Shown in pieces: positions 9,153 to 18,627 of a DNA stretch of 64,000 nt. The notes below the pieces were generated by a model. It ran no database searches, was not told the origin of the DNA, and saw only the letters and a list, made by a program, of their open reading frames with translations. The position numbers were made by a program, and so were the translations under genes. Each line of letters starts with the position of its first letter. Position 1 is the first letter of the stretch. Origin of the DNA: Haladaptatus cibarius D43 (GTDB taxonomy: Archaea; Halobacteriota; Halobacteria; Halobacteriales; Haladaptataceae); NCBI RefSeq assembly GCF_000710615.1, contig NZ_JDTH01000002.1:798082-862081 (forward strand). Reading direction: 5' to 3'.

Positions 9153-9829
9153 TCGCGTCGTTTGTCTCGGTCTACCGCGCTTTCACTCTTGGTGAGCACG
9201 TACCGGCTCATCGTTTTGTGCGCCCGTCGAAGCCGTTTCGAGAGCGCCTGCGGTGTAATATCGAGTTGCTCCGCCAGTTCGCTTAGATTCGCCTTTCTCG
9301 GTACGTCGAAATAGCCCGCGTCGAGGGCGACCGTCAGTGCGATTCGCTGTTTCGGCGTGAGCATGAACTGTCCATCCACCGTCGGCGCTTCTGGCGCGTA
9401 CAGGCGTTTCAGTTCGACGGATACGTCGCGGTCGTTGAGATTCTCCTGTAGCTTCGAGATGCTCTTTTGGTCGCCGAACCGAATTTGGAAATCCCAACCC
9501 TGTCTGGCACCGGTTCCGGTGATGATTATCGGGTCAACTTTCAGAATCTCTTCTATCGTGAACTGCGTCTCCCGACACCAGCGAATGTGATAGAGCGACC
9601 CGCCGTCGAGTTCACTGAGTTTGGTGACTGCCGTCGTCGTCGGGTCATCTTGTAGCGTCGCCTCGACATCGTTCCCGGTTTGCCCGACAGTCCAGATGTA
9701 TGGCATCGTTCGATTGTCCGGGTGCACCACCATTCGTTCGAGTTCGACGACCAATCCGGGAACCGATTCGAACGTCTCTGCGAGCGCAAGTTCGTCCGCG
9801 GGAATCGTCACTTCGGCGATGACCGTCAT
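9149..9829 (-). CDS. Bat-type transcriptional regulator (HTH_10)
   Basis: 226 aa. The N-terminal ~150 residues resemble the ligand/sensor module attached to haloarchaeal Bat-like regulators, and the C-terminal ~65 residues form the HTH_10 DNA-binding domain (LTPKQRIALTVALDAGYFD, then LSELAEQLDITPQALSKRL). These regulators often sense redox or small molecules, but nothing here names the signal. Convergent with tmcA. The HalOD1 gene upstream on the same strand hints at a shared signalling role. Confidence 0.9.
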   Translation of the reverse strand: MTVIAEVTIPADELALAETFESVPGLVVELERMVVHPDNRTMPYIWTVGQTGNDVEATLQDDPTTTAVTKLSELDGGSLYHIRWCRETQFTIEEILKVDPIIITGTGARQGWDFQIRFGDQKSISKLQENLNDRDVSVELKRLYAPEAPTVDGQFMLTPKQRIALTVALDAGYFDVPRKANLSELAEQLDITPQALSKRLRRAHKTMSRYVLTKSESAVDRDKRRD

Positions 9830-9873
9830 TGTGTGATAGTCCCTCCACCCCGTGTCGGCAACCTGGGGAGCAT

Positions 9874-10161
9874 TCAGTTTTCGTCGGGTTCCACAAGAAC
9901 CCGACCAGTGCTACAGACATGTATCTTACACTCGCAGTACATAAATCCAATACGGCCCCGATTCCGCGAGGTGCCATCGTAGCTATCCGAAAATAAGTCA
10001 TTCAGGGCATCGACATCGACGCTCTCGTGGAGTGGCGGCACCTCGGTCATCGACAGTCCGGTCGCGTTTCCAACCGCGGTGATGACGCCGTCGGTGACGC
10101 TTTCTTCGTCGTCCATTCGGTATACGTACTCGGCGCGTTCCATCGTCTCACTCGTGTCCAT
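9874..10161 (-). CDS. HalOD1 output-domain protein
   Basis: 95 aa from the ATG at 10161. It matches the stand-alone haloarchaeal output domain HalOD1: a conserved mid-segment VTDGVITAVGNATG, then DVDALNDLF and a C-terminal beta region with a CEC pair. HalOD1 proteins are predicted signal-output modules whose target is unknown. It lies 44 nt upstream of the Bat-type regulator on the same strand, so the two may be co-expressed. Confidence 0.85.
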   Translation of the reverse strand: MDTSETMERAEYVYRMDDEESVTDGVITAVGNATGLSMTEVPPLHESVDVDALNDLFSDSYDGTSRNRGRIGFMYCECKIHVCSTGRVLVEPDEN

Positions 10162-10267
10162 GAGCAACGAAGTTGCCCAACGTCCCTGAAGAAGGGGGTT
10201 ATTCTCGAAACCAGTTTAAACCACGTCCGACCGTGATGGGGATTAGCCTCGAAACCGTATTTCGAAC

Positions 10268-10420
10268 ATGGAATGCACAGAGGACGACTGCGAGAACGAG
10301 GCTGCGGTTCGACTCCACATCCCGTGGGCCGCCAACTGCGAGGTGTGTACCGCCCATGCCCGAGTGCTGGTGCAAAAAGACGGTGTGGTTGCCGAACCAT
10401 TGGACGATGTCGAGTGGTGA
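10268..10420 (+). CDS. small cysteine-rich, probable zinc-binding protein (50 aa)
   Basis: A 50-aa reading frame starting at the ATG at 10268. Cys3, Cys8, Cys24 and Cys27 with His30 could form one zinc knuckle or ribbon. The C-terminus (EPLDDVEW) is acidic as in other haloarchaeal small proteins. It stands alone on the plus strand, divergent from the HalOD1 gene. Haloarchaea encode many such CPxCG-like micro-proteins, mostly uncharacterised. Supported by the Cys pattern and codon usage only. Confidence 0.6.
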   Translation: MECTEDDCENEAAVRLHIPWAANCEVCTAHARVLVQKDGVVAEPLDDVEW

Positions 10421-10672
10421 TAGCGAGGAGTGGAAATTGTCGCGTCTTACTCAAATTTTCAGCCCACCGGAAAACGACAAACGGACGAGAAGCTAGCTAC
10501 CACCGACTCTAAACGAAGCCCTCGCTCCTTGCAGTCGCTCGCCCTTCATCCACCAGGCCCGCCCTGCCCTTCCCCGCCGACTGCGAAACTCGCCGTACTG
10601 GCTCGTTTCGCGGTGGTGGCCGCGTGGACGGTGAAAAATCAAGAAGCCGTAAAAACAGAAATTCGATTTCGC
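10421..10672. other. gene-free interval, possibly a degenerate intergenic element
   Basis: No convincing gene on either strand. CCACCG near 10502 and CGGTGG near 10611 bracket a GC-rich stretch that looks vaguely like the ends of the three intergenic elements described later, but the match is too weak to call a copy. The remainder is the 3' side of gltX. Confidence 0.3.
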
Positions 10673-12391
10673 TCAGTCGTGGGTGTAGTAGGTCACGATT
10701 TCGTCGCCGCCCTGACTATCGACTCGCACGAATCCAACGCGCTCGAACTGGACGATATCGTCAATCTCGGTGTCTGCGAAGTCCGGTTCGGCGCGACCCG
10801 CAACGTCGCCGTCCATGGTTCGCATGCGAACTGAAACGTTCTCCTCGGCGGGCACCCAGTGAATCACGTCCACGCCTTCATCACGAACTGCGCTGATGTC
10901 GTCGCCCGTGTACTGGAGCGCATCGCGGGTGTGCTGGAAGCAACCGAGTCCTTTCAGCCAGATTCGGTCGCCGTGATCGGGAATGTCGCCCGACTCGATG
11001 AGCACGGCTTCGCCCGCCGGAATCGTTCGCGTGCCTCTGTCCTCGTGGTCGGGGTGAACCGCGGGTTCCGCGACTTCGGGATGCTCGCCGATGAGCGGAT
11101 ATTCGACGCCGTCGCGGACGAAGAAGAATCGTGGCGCGTCGTCGTCCACCAACTCGCGGTTGTTGGCGTAGATGGTGCTCATGGCCAAATCGACGTTGCT
11201 CGTGGAGGTGCCGAGTCCCACCATCGCTTCCGTGATGGCTTCGCCCCGGATTCCCCGTCGGCGGACGCTCTGGAGCGTGGGTGCACGTGGGTCGTCCCAG
11301 CCGTCGAGTTCGCCCTTTTCGATGAGTTCGCCGATTGTCGAGGTGGACATCTTGATGTCGTATTCGTCAACCTGCACGTGGCCCCAGTGGATGACCTCGG
11401 GGTACTCCCAGTCGAAGTAGTCGTAGACGAACCGCTGGCGCTTCGCGGAGTCCTGTAGGTCGATGCCGCGAATGATGTGCGTGATGCCCTTCAGCTGGTC
11501 GTCGATGCCGGACTGGAAGTCGAGCATGGGCCAGCACCGATACTCCTCGGCTTCCTCGCGTGGGTGTGGCGTGTCTATCATCCGGAACGCTACCCAGTCG
11601 CGCAGGGCCGGGTTTTTGTGTTCGATGTCCGTCTTCACGCGAAGCACCATCTCGCCGGAACTGTACTCCCCGGCAATCATGTCCTCGAACTCGGCCATCG
11701 TCGTCTCCACGTCCTTGTCGCGGTGCGGACACGGTTTGGCGTCGTTTTTCAGGTTCGAAAATTCCTCGCCTGAACAGGAGCAGGTGTACGCGCCGCCTTT
11801 CTCGATGAGGTCGCGGGCGTGGTCGTAGTAGATTTCGAGACGGTCGGAGGCCGTCATCACCTCGTCCGGTTCGAAGCCGAGATAGTCGATGTCCTCCAAA
11901 ATGTCGTCGTAGGCGTCCATGTCCGGTCGCTTCGTCTCCGGGTCGGTGTCGTCGAACCGAACGAGGAACCAACCGTCGTACAGGTCTTTGTACGTCCCGA
12001 TAACGGCAGGCATTCGTCCGTGCCCCATGTGCCACGGGCCGTTCGGATTCGGCGCACAGCGCATTCGAATCTGGTCGTACTCCTCCGCGTTCGGGAGGTC
12101 GGGAAGCACTCGGTCGTCTTCCTCACCCTCGGCATCCAACTCTTCGACCAGTTCGGGGTCGATTTTCGCGAGTCGCTCTCGCTTTCCCTCGGTGTCCAAC
12201 TGGTTCACCTGCCCGATGACTTTCCCGGCGACGCCCGGAATTTCATTTCCGTGCTCGCGGAACTCCGGATTTTCGCCCATCAGCGGCCCCATGATTGCAC
12301 CGACATCCGCGTCGCTTTCGTGTTTCAGCGCGTTGAACAGCGCGTGTTTTTCCACTTCAGTTTCGATTTGGGCACGCAAATCGTCGTTCAT
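10673..12391 (-). CDS. gltX: glutamyl-tRNA synthetase (archaeal GluRS)
   Basis: Charges tRNA-Glu; in archaea GluRS is discriminating or not depending on the lineage. 572 aa from the ATG at 12391; the frame is open for 88 codons upstream but without family-like sequence. Class I signatures are present: HMGH in the NPNGPWHMGHGRMP segment (HIGH motif) and KMSTS for KMSKS. A CSC...C pair in the middle is typical of a zinc-like insertion. A haloarchaeal acidic insertion precedes the catalytic domain. Monocistronic in this window. Confidence 0.97.
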   Translation of the reverse strand: MNDDLRAQIETEVEKHALFNALKHESDADVGAIMGPLMGENPEFREHGNEIPGVAGKVIGQVNQLDTEGKRERLAKIDPELVEELDAEGEEDDRVLPDLPNAEEYDQIRMRCAPNPNGPWHMGHGRMPAVIGTYKDLYDGWFLVRFDDTDPETKRPDMDAYDDILEDIDYLGFEPDEVMTASDRLEIYYDHARDLIEKGGAYTCSCSGEEFSNLKNDAKPCPHRDKDVETTMAEFEDMIAGEYSSGEMVLRVKTDIEHKNPALRDWVAFRMIDTPHPREEAEEYRCWPMLDFQSGIDDQLKGITHIIRGIDLQDSAKRQRFVYDYFDWEYPEVIHWGHVQVDEYDIKMSTSTIGELIEKGELDGWDDPRAPTLQSVRRRGIRGEAITEAMVGLGTSTSNVDLAMSTIYANNRELVDDDAPRFFFVRDGVEYPLIGEHPEVAEPAVHPDHEDRGTRTIPAGEAVLIESGDIPDHGDRIWLKGLGCFQHTRDALQYTGDDISAVRDEGVDVIHWVPAEENVSVRMRTMDGDVAGRAEPDFADTEIDDIVQFERVGFVRVDSQGGDEIVTYYTHD

Positions 12392-12536
12392 TGCCCGATG
12401 GTTTGTGGGTCTGAATGAAAAATCTCGCTCTTTCGTACTCGGACGTGCGAAAAAACAGGTCGCCCTCCTCGAATCGGCGTCGGGGAACGAACAAAAATGA
12501 TTTCGTCCGGTGAAATGCTCGGTTGTGCTCTGGGAC

Positions 12537-13592
12537 TCAGTGCCCGCGCTCGATGAGATAGTCCGCGATTTCTTCGAGCAGGTAGCGCGATTCGTTGTCC
12601 GGCAGGACATCGAGCCGACCCTTACCACGTCGGACGAGTTCCTGCGCTTTCTCACGCGCGTAGTCGATACTTCCGGCGTCTTCGAGTCGTGCGACCGCGG
12701 CGTCGATTTCTGGCTCGGTCACGTCGCCGACATCGTCGGTTTCGACCAGCGAATCCACGTCGATACCCTGTTTGCGAGCGTGAAGCGTGATGATGGTCTG
12801 TTTGTTCTCGACGAGGTCGCTCCCACGCTGTTTGCCGAGTTTCTCGCTCGGAACCGTCAGGTCGAGCACGTCGTCTTGAATCTGGAACGCGCGACCGACG
12901 TCGATACCGTACTGGTAGAGTTCTTCGACGACCTCGTCGTCGGCACCCAGCAGAACGGCGGGAACTTTCGCCGCCGCCCCGTAGAGGACGGCGGTTTTGT
13001 TCTCTATCATCTCCAGATACTCTTCGGGGAGCACGTCCGGGCGCTCCTCGAATGCTACGTCGAGGGCCTGTCCCTCACAGATTTTCGTACAGGTTGATGC
13101 GAGTACGTCCAACGCACGGACACAGCGCTCCGGCGACGCCCCCGTGTCCAGCATGATTTCGAATGCCTTCGAGTACAGCGTGTCACCGGCCAGAATCGCC
13201 GTTTCAACGTCGTAGGCTTCGTGAACCGCCGGAACACCGCGGCGCAGGTCGTCGTCGTCCATGATGTCGTCGTGGATGAGCGTAAAGGATTGAATGACCT
13301 CGATGCTCACCGCAGCGGCCATCACGTCCAATTCGGTTCCGTCGAGCGCGGGGAACTTCCGGTACGCTTCCGACATGGGTTCGACGTCGGCCAGCGAATC
13401 CGCGACTAACAACAGCACGGTCGGGCGAAGCCGTTTCCCGCCCGCGTCGAGCAGATACCGAGATGCCTCGTAGAGGCGCTCCGGCTTGACGATTGGGAGG
13501 TCTTCCTCGATGGCCTCGTTGACCAACTCGCGGCGCTGTTCGACCGTCTGCATGACGAGTTCTTCGCGTGATTCCGTACTCGCGTCAGTCAT
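12537..13592 (-). CDS. idsA: geranylgeranyl diphosphate synthase (polyprenyl synthase)
   Basis: Builds C20 (or C25) prenyl diphosphate for archaeal ether lipids. 351 aa. The first Asp-rich motif begins at Asp108-Asp109 (HDDIMDDDDLRRG) and the second is FQIQDDVLD. The N-terminal GGKRLRP phosphate-binding motif is present. The start lies 1 nt after the RNase J stop, so the two genes are transcribed together, a coupling seen in many haloarchaea. Product length cannot be fixed from motifs alone. Confidence 0.94.
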   Translation of the reverse strand: MTDASTESREELVMQTVEQRRELVNEAIEEDLPIVKPERLYEASRYLLDAGGKRLRPTVLLLVADSLADVEPMSEAYRKFPALDGTELDVMAAAVSIEVIQSFTLIHDDIMDDDDLRRGVPAVHEAYDVETAILAGDTLYSKAFEIMLDTGASPERCVRALDVLASTCTKICEGQALDVAFEERPDVLPEEYLEMIENKTAVLYGAAAKVPAVLLGADDEVVEELYQYGIDVGRAFQIQDDVLDLTVPSEKLGKQRGSDLVENKQTIITLHARKQGIDVDSLVETDDVGDVTEPEIDAAVARLEDAGSIDYAREKAQELVRRGKGRLDVLPDNESRYLLEEIADYLIERGH

Positions 13593-13593
13593 A

Positions 13594-14940
13594 TCAATCG
13601 ACAAGCTGGATGAGATTGCCGTTTCGCGTAGCGTGGAGGTCTCTGCCGAGGCGGTAGCCTTGGCTCTCACAGAGATCCACATACGGCGCGTAGCCCTTCA
13701 TGTTCTGGTGGGCCGGAATGACGTGTTGCGGTTGCAGCGCATCCAACATCTCGTAGTGGCCTTCTTCGCGGAGGTGGCCGGAAACGTGGACGTCGTCGAA
13801 AATCCGTGCGCCCTGCATCTTCAGGAGTCGCTCGGACTGGTAGCGCTGCCCCTCGTTCGTCGGCTCCGGAATGACGCGGGCGGAGAAGACGACTTTGTCG
13901 CCGTCTTGCAGTTGGTACGGCGTCTCGCCACGACCCATTCGGGTCAGCATCGCGCGTGGCTCTCCCTGGTGCCCGGTGACGATTGGGAGGTAGTTCTCCT
14001 TTCCTTCCTTCATGATGCGTTTGAACGTTCGGTCAACCGATTTTCGGTGGCCGAACATCCCCATGTCCTCTGGGAAGTCAACGAAGTTCAGGCGTTCTGC
14101 GGTGCCGGAATATTTCTCCATCGAACGACCGAGCAGAACCGGCGTTCGACCGATGTCGTCGGCGAACTCCACGAGACTCTTGACACGGGCAATGTGGCTG
14201 GAGAACGTCGTCGCCACGATACCGCCGTCGTAGTCCTGAATGCTGTACAGGACGTCTTTCAGGTGACGGCGAGCGACCGATTCGCTCGGCGTGCGACCCT
14301 TGCGACCCGCGTTCGTACAGTCCTCGATGTAGGCGAGGACGCCGGGGCCTTCGCGGCCGATTTCGCGGAAGCGCTTCATGTCGATGGGGTCGCCGAGAAC
14401 CGGCGAGTGGTCCATTCGTTTGTCGAGTCCGTAGACGATGGCACCCTCGGGGGTGTGAACCACGGGGTTGATTGCGTCGATGATGGAGTGAGTGACGTTG
14501 ACGAACTCCAGTTCGACTTCATCGCTCAACTGCATCGTCTCGCCCGCTTCCATCTTCATGAGGTCGTTTTCGACCCCGAACTTCTCCTCGCCCTGAATCT
14601 GCTGTTTCACCAGTTCGATGGTGAACGGCGAGGCGACGATTGGTGCGTTGTATCGGTGGGCCAACTTGCTGATGGCACCGATGTGGTCTAAGTGACCGTG
14701 CGTTGGGACGATAGCCTTCACGTCGCCTTCGAGGTCGGACATGACCCGGTCGTCCGGAATCGCGCCCATGTCGATTAAGTCGAGGCTGTGTAGTTTTTCC
14801 GTCTCAACGTTGTCGTGAAGGAGCACCTTCGACAGGTTCAGTCCCATGTCGAAGATGACGACGTCGTCTCCCGCGCGCACGGCAGTCATCTGCCGTCCAA
14901 CTTCTTCGTAGCCGCCAATGGTTGCAATTTCGATTTCCAT
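13594..14940 (-). CDS. rnj: ribonuclease J (archaeal 5'-3' exonuclease)
   Basis: Beta-CASP metallo-beta-lactamase nuclease acting on 5'-monophosphate RNA. 448 aa. Zinc ligands are in THGHLDHIG (His81, His83, Asp85, His86), and the beta-CASP region and C-terminal HVSGHLREE motif are present. First gene of an operon with GGPP synthase. A TATA-like TTTTTATTA on the minus strand near 15121-15130 would leave a leader of about 160 nt, long for haloarchaea, which tend to leaderless mRNA. Confidence 0.94.
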   Translation of the reverse strand: MEIEIATIGGYEEVGRQMTAVRAGDDVVIFDMGLNLSKVLLHDNVETEKLHSLDLIDMGAIPDDRVMSDLEGDVKAIVPTHGHLDHIGAISKLAHRYNAPIVASPFTIELVKQQIQGEEKFGVENDLMKMEAGETMQLSDEVELEFVNVTHSIIDAINPVVHTPEGAIVYGLDKRMDHSPVLGDPIDMKRFREIGREGPGVLAYIEDCTNAGRKGRTPSESVARRHLKDVLYSIQDYDGGIVATTFSSHIARVKSLVEFADDIGRTPVLLGRSMEKYSGTAERLNFVDFPEDMGMFGHRKSVDRTFKRIMKEGKENYLPIVTGHQGEPRAMLTRMGRGETPYQLQDGDKVVFSARVIPEPTNEGQRYQSERLLKMQGARIFDDVHVSGHLREEGHYEMLDALQPQHVIPAHQNMKGYAPYVDLCESQGYRLGRDLHATRNGNLIQLVD

Positions 14941-15355
14941 AGTTGGTTTTCCTCAAGCATTGAAACGCCACGCGACGTGGCGGTTGCGTTGCTCACTGAA
15001 ATCCTCGCGGGGCCGCGAGCGTCAGACCCCGGCGTCTTGCAGCACGTCGGTCTGGCACTCGCGCGCGGCAAAGCCGCTCGCCCGCGAGTTGCCCAGTCTG
15101 AGCGCACCTACGCGCCCCGGTAATAAAAACTGCCGGGATTGTGTTCGTCGGGGGGTAGTAACGGGTCGGTTAGAATTTAGTTTCAGCGCTTTCAGAATCT
15201 ATTAATTTGGTATTCCTCGTCAACAGACGTCTCCGTTTGTTGTTTTCTATTTCTTGTCCAGCTATCGACTTTTCGCCCGTGTGAAATTTTAGCACATAAA
15301 ATGGCGTTTCAGGAATTTTGTCGCGATACTATTTTCTGTGAATCCGTCGTGACTA
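14941..15355. other. RNase J leader and AT-rich spacer, no gene
   Basis: No supported gene. 14941-15120 is GC-rich and probably the transcribed leader of rnj. It contains a 7-bp inverted repeat (CGCCACG / CGTGGCG) around 14964-14981. 15130-15355 is AT-rich and ends at the terminal repeat of the intergenic element that begins at 15356. Confidence 0.5.
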
Positions 15356-15780
15356 GCAAATCACGACTCCGATGAAACCGCCACCGCACCTCGTCTTCTC
15401 CAACCTCCTCACTCCTCCGTCGCTCGTCCATCGGAAGACGTTCCTGCTCGTTTGCGACTTCCGAGCCTTCCGTCGCACGGAAAGAGACACGCTCTTTCCT
15501 GCTTTCGTTCGCTCCTCTGTCACTCACGAAACTCCACTCGAAAGACCTCGCGCGGGCGAACCGGGAACCGGTTCGCCTTCCCGATCCATGTCGTTTGTTT
15601 GGATTTTACGAATTTACACAAACCTCGTGGCGCGTGCGCCGGGAGGCCTGCGGGACACCCGCAGGCCTCCTGATTACCGCGCGAGGGGCGACTGAAATGA
15701 GCGTCAGCGAGTAAAGGAGTCGGTTGGGGAGGCGTGTGGGCGGATGCGGTGCAGGGCGGTTATGTGTTGTCGTGATTTGC
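15356..15780. repeat. intergenic element, copy A (terminal inverted repeats plus hairpin)
   Basis: 425 bp, non-coding. Perfect 12-bp terminal inverted repeats: GCAAATCACGAC at 15356-15367 and its complement at 15769-15780, each followed inward by a GC-rich AACCGCC...GCACC block. Inside is a 13-bp perfect stem with a 3-nt loop (15642-15670) framed by GGCGCGTGC and CGCGAGGGGCGAC. Copies B and C share the ends, and B shares the inner block. No transposase is encoded, and no target-site duplication is obvious. Could be a MITE-like element, a structured RNA gene, or both. Confidence 0.7.
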
Positions 15781-15889
15781 GAACAGCATAAAAAACAACT
15801 GAAAGTCCCTAGCGACTTACTCACACCATAGTTCAACTACGAGAATAAGACGGAAACGAGAGAGTCACTCGGGAACCGACTCTACCCCC

Positions 15890-16981
15890 CTAGTCGTCAG
15901 CACTCACTGGGGCGCTCCCGACCTCGATTTTACCCGAATCGAGGTCGGCCTCTATCTCACGCGCGGCCGTGACCATGTTCTCCATCTTACCGTACGCCAC
16001 CTCACGGGGGAGCAGTTTCAGGCCACAGTCCGGACTCACGGTCAACTGCTCGGGCGGGACGATTTCTAAACCTTTCTCGATGTTCGCCTTGATTTCCTCG
16101 ACAGTCTCGACTTCAGCGGTGTGGGCGTCGGTCACGCCGAGCGCGAGATTCGCGGTGAACTCGGGATCGCGGAACACGTCCAGTTGGTCGTAGTCGCCGT
16201 TTGCCAGTTCGAGGTCGAACTCGTCCACCGGGAAGTCCAAAATTTCGGGGTAGATGCGCGAGTAGTCGCCGTAACAGACGTGCAGACCGAGGTAGACATC
16301 ATCTGGGACGCCATCGGCGATTCGCTCCAAACATTCGCCGACGATGGCGTGGTCGTCCGGCGTCGTCGCCAATGCGGGTTCGTCGATTTGGATGTAGCGC
16401 GCGCCAGCATCGACCAGTTTCTCGATTTCCTCGTTGACCAAATCCGCGAGGTCGTAGGCCAGCGATGCTTCGTCCTCGTAGGCTTCGTTGAAGCTCCAAC
16501 TCGCAAGCGTGTAGGGGCCGGTAATCGGCACTTTGACAGGGCGCTCCGCGACCTCCTTCGTAAATTCGTACTCGTCCACGAGCCACGATTCGTCGTATTC
16601 GACCTCGTTCACGACGCTCGGTTTGTCGAAACAGTTGTGGCCCCACACCTTCACCGGCCCGTTGAACTCGTAGCCGTCGATGCGGTGGGCGAAGAACTCG
16701 ACCATCTCGTTTCTGCGCATCTCGCCATCGACCACCACGTCCAAGCCCGCGCGCTCGTGTTCGTCGGTAATGAGTCGGCAGGCGTCGTCTTTCGCCTCGT
16801 TCCACGCTGTTTCGTCGAAGTCGGCTTCCGGGTCGTTGTACAGGTCGCGCGCCCTGTCCACCCACTTCGGTTTCGGGTAGCTTCCGACGACGGTCGTCAG
16901 GATGAAGTGGTCGTTGTCGTGGTCGTCTGGGCGGAACTGGTTTCGTGCGTTCCGAGATTCATCCGAAACCTCGCTACTCAT
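15890..16981 (-). CDS. metE2: methionine synthase, C-terminal-type catalytic half (MetE-like)
   Basis: Cobalamin-independent homocysteine methyltransferase module. 363 aa from the ATG at 16981. The zinc-site pattern is visible: His and Cys in GLHVCYGDYS and a downstream Cys in SPDCGL, with the Glu of the family between. IDEPAL marks the homocysteine barrel. The ATG overlaps the stop of the companion N-terminal-type gene by 4 nt. Haloarchaea use such short split proteins instead of the ~750-aa bacterial MetE. The methyl donor is uncertain; corrinoid or folate donors have been suggested for archaeal forms. Confidence 0.88.
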   Translation of the reverse strand: MSSEVSDESRNARNQFRPDDHDNDHFILTTVVGSYPKPKWVDRARDLYNDPEADFDETAWNEAKDDACRLITDEHERAGLDVVVDGEMRRNEMVEFFAHRIDGYEFNGPVKVWGHNCFDKPSVVNEVEYDESWLVDEYEFTKEVAERPVKVPITGPYTLASWSFNEAYEDEASLAYDLADLVNEEIEKLVDAGARYIQIDEPALATTPDDHAIVGECLERIADGVPDDVYLGLHVCYGDYSRIYPEILDFPVDEFDLELANGDYDQLDVFRDPEFTANLALGVTDAHTAEVETVEEIKANIEKGLEIVPPEQLTVSPDCGLKLLPREVAYGKMENMVTAAREIEADLDSGKIEVGSAPVSADD

Positions 16982-17973
16982 GCTTTCACCTCCTCCAACT
17001 GCGCGGCTTCGGCGAGCGCAGCGAGTTTCTTCTCGAACTTGCTGTACGGCAGATAGAACGTCTCGGTGTTCGTCGTCAGATAGACGGTGTCGAACTCGTT
17101 GACGGGCGTGTTCTCCTCGAACCAATCGACGCGCTCGGCGACGGTTTCGGGCGATTCGACCAGCGTGTTCTGACCGTCCACGAGGCCGAGCGAGACGGAA
17201 TCTTTCGTCCCGTACTCGTTCACGTTGGACAGACAGCCATCGTGGTCGCTGACGAGGTCGTAGCCCACGGCGTCCACGTCGGCGTCGAGCAGGTGCGCGT
17301 GAACTTTCTCGGAAAGCGACCCGAAGTAGGGTTGGACGACGACTGCGGCGTCGGTTGCATCGGCCACGACATCGATGGCTTCGCTGGCGCGCGCATCTTC
17401 GCCGTCTTCCGGCGGGTTCTCCACCAGTGACGGTTCGAGGAGGAACAGCGTTTCAACGTCGGGAAACGCATCGACTTCGCCAGCAAGAAAGTCGGCGACA
17501 GCGGCGAGGAACTCCTCGTCGTCGTCGTAATATTCGTCGGCCGCCAAATCCGCGAGCGAGTACGGGCCGGGAAGAACTGCCTGCACGTCACCTGCGAGTT
17601 CCGCGGTCGCTTCCAGTTCGGCGGCTACGTCGCCGTCGAAGGTGAGTTCGTCCACGACGACGGGGTCGCGGTAGAAGTTGTTGTTGTCGTAGTAGCGCAC
17701 GATACCGCCGGTTTCGACGGAGTCGTGAACCGTGAGCGGATGGGCGAGCATGTCGTCCCAGCGGAGCTGTCCCTCCACGATTCGGTCGAGTCCAGCGTCC
17801 TGCTGTACCGTGACGATCTCCTCGCGGGCCTCGTCGTACACGGCGGTCAGTTCCGGGCCTTCGTCGCCGGTAATCAGGTCGTCTTTCTGGTGGCCCTTCA
17901 GGTCGGAACAGTCGTCTTTCGCCCAATCGGGAAGCGGAAACACACCCGGTGTGGTTGCGATGCGCTCGGTCAT
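16978..17973 (-). CDS. metE1: methionine synthase, N-terminal-type half (MetE-like)
   Basis: 331-aa TIM-barrel partner of the downstream MetE-like protein, with the family motif GPYSLADLA and an acidic surface. It lacks a convincing zinc ligand set, so like the N-terminal half of MetE it probably shapes the donor site rather than catalysing alone (inference). First gene of a two-gene overlapping operon. A TATA-like AATATTAAA around 17999-18007 on the minus strand would give an essentially leaderless transcript. Confidence 0.85.
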   Translation of the reverse strand: MTERIATTPGVFPLPDWAKDDCSDLKGHQKDDLITGDEGPELTAVYDEAREEIVTVQQDAGLDRIVEGQLRWDDMLAHPLTVHDSVETGGIVRYYDNNNFYRDPVVVDELTFDGDVAAELEATAELAGDVQAVLPGPYSLADLAADEYYDDDEEFLAAVADFLAGEVDAFPDVETLFLLEPSLVENPPEDGEDARASEAIDVVADATDAAVVVQPYFGSLSEKVHAHLLDADVDAVGYDLVSDHDGCLSNVNEYGTKDSVSLGLVDGQNTLVESPETVAERVDWFEENTPVNEFDTVYLTTNTETFYLPYSKFEKKLAALAEAAQLEEVKA

Positions 17974-18051
17974 GTACCCGACCCTATGATATGCCGGTGT
18001 TTAATATTTTCCGTTCTAAAAAATGCACATGGGTAATTCCAGTTCAGCGAA

Positions 18052-18627
18052 TCAGCGAACGAGTTTCAGTATCGACAGCGTCTCGAAGGGGAACGATTCG
18101 TCGCGGAGCGCCACCGCGCTGAATCCGTTCTCGCTCGCGCGGGAGACGACTTCCTCGACGCCCGATAAACTGCTCACCAAGAGGTACACCCGCCCGTCGG
18201 GCGCGAGGACGCGCCCGACAGCATCCAGAAATGGGTCGATGACTTCCCTGCCGGATTCGCCGCCGGAAAGCGCGCGTTCCATCCAGTCGTCGCGCTCCTC
18301 GTCCGGGTCGGTCGGCAGATACGGCGGATTGAACAGCACGGCGTCAAACCCTCCGTCTCGAAACGGCGAAACGAGGTCGGCGCGAACCGCTTCGACCCCG
18401 CGCTCTCGCGCGTTCGCACATGCGTGAGGATTTACGTCCGACCCGAGGACGCGAGCATTCGTCTCGTTCTTGACAAACTCTGAGACGTATCCCGACCCGG
18501 TCCCGACTTCCAGCACGAGGTCGGATTCATCGATATCTCCCGCCGCAACCTCCGCGAGCAGATGGGAATCTTCTGCCGGTTGATACACGTTCGTTTCCAT
18601 ACCGCGTCGTTCCGCGAGGTCAGTCAT
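18052..18627 (-). CDS. HemK2/Mtq2-type class I methyltransferase
   Basis: 191 aa, SAM-dependent. The SAM loop is LEVGTGSGYVSEF (residues 39-51) and the catalytic NPPY at residues 100-103 is the signature for methylating Gln/Asn amides or adenine N6. The short form without the bacterial N-terminal domain matches archaeal/eukaryotic HemK2, which methylates the GGQ glutamine of release factor aRF1. Last gene of a run with mscS and ksgA; its start overlaps the mscS stop by 4 nt. Confidence 0.88.
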   Translation of the reverse strand: MTDLAERRGMETNVYQPAEDSHLLAEVAAGDIDESDLVLEVGTGSGYVSEFVKNETNARVLGSDVNPHACANARERGVEAVRADLVSPFRDGGFDAVLFNPPYLPTDPDEERDDWMERALSGGESGREVIDPFLDAVGRVLAPDGRVYLLVSSLSGVEEVVSRASENGFSAVALRDESFPFETLSILKLVR

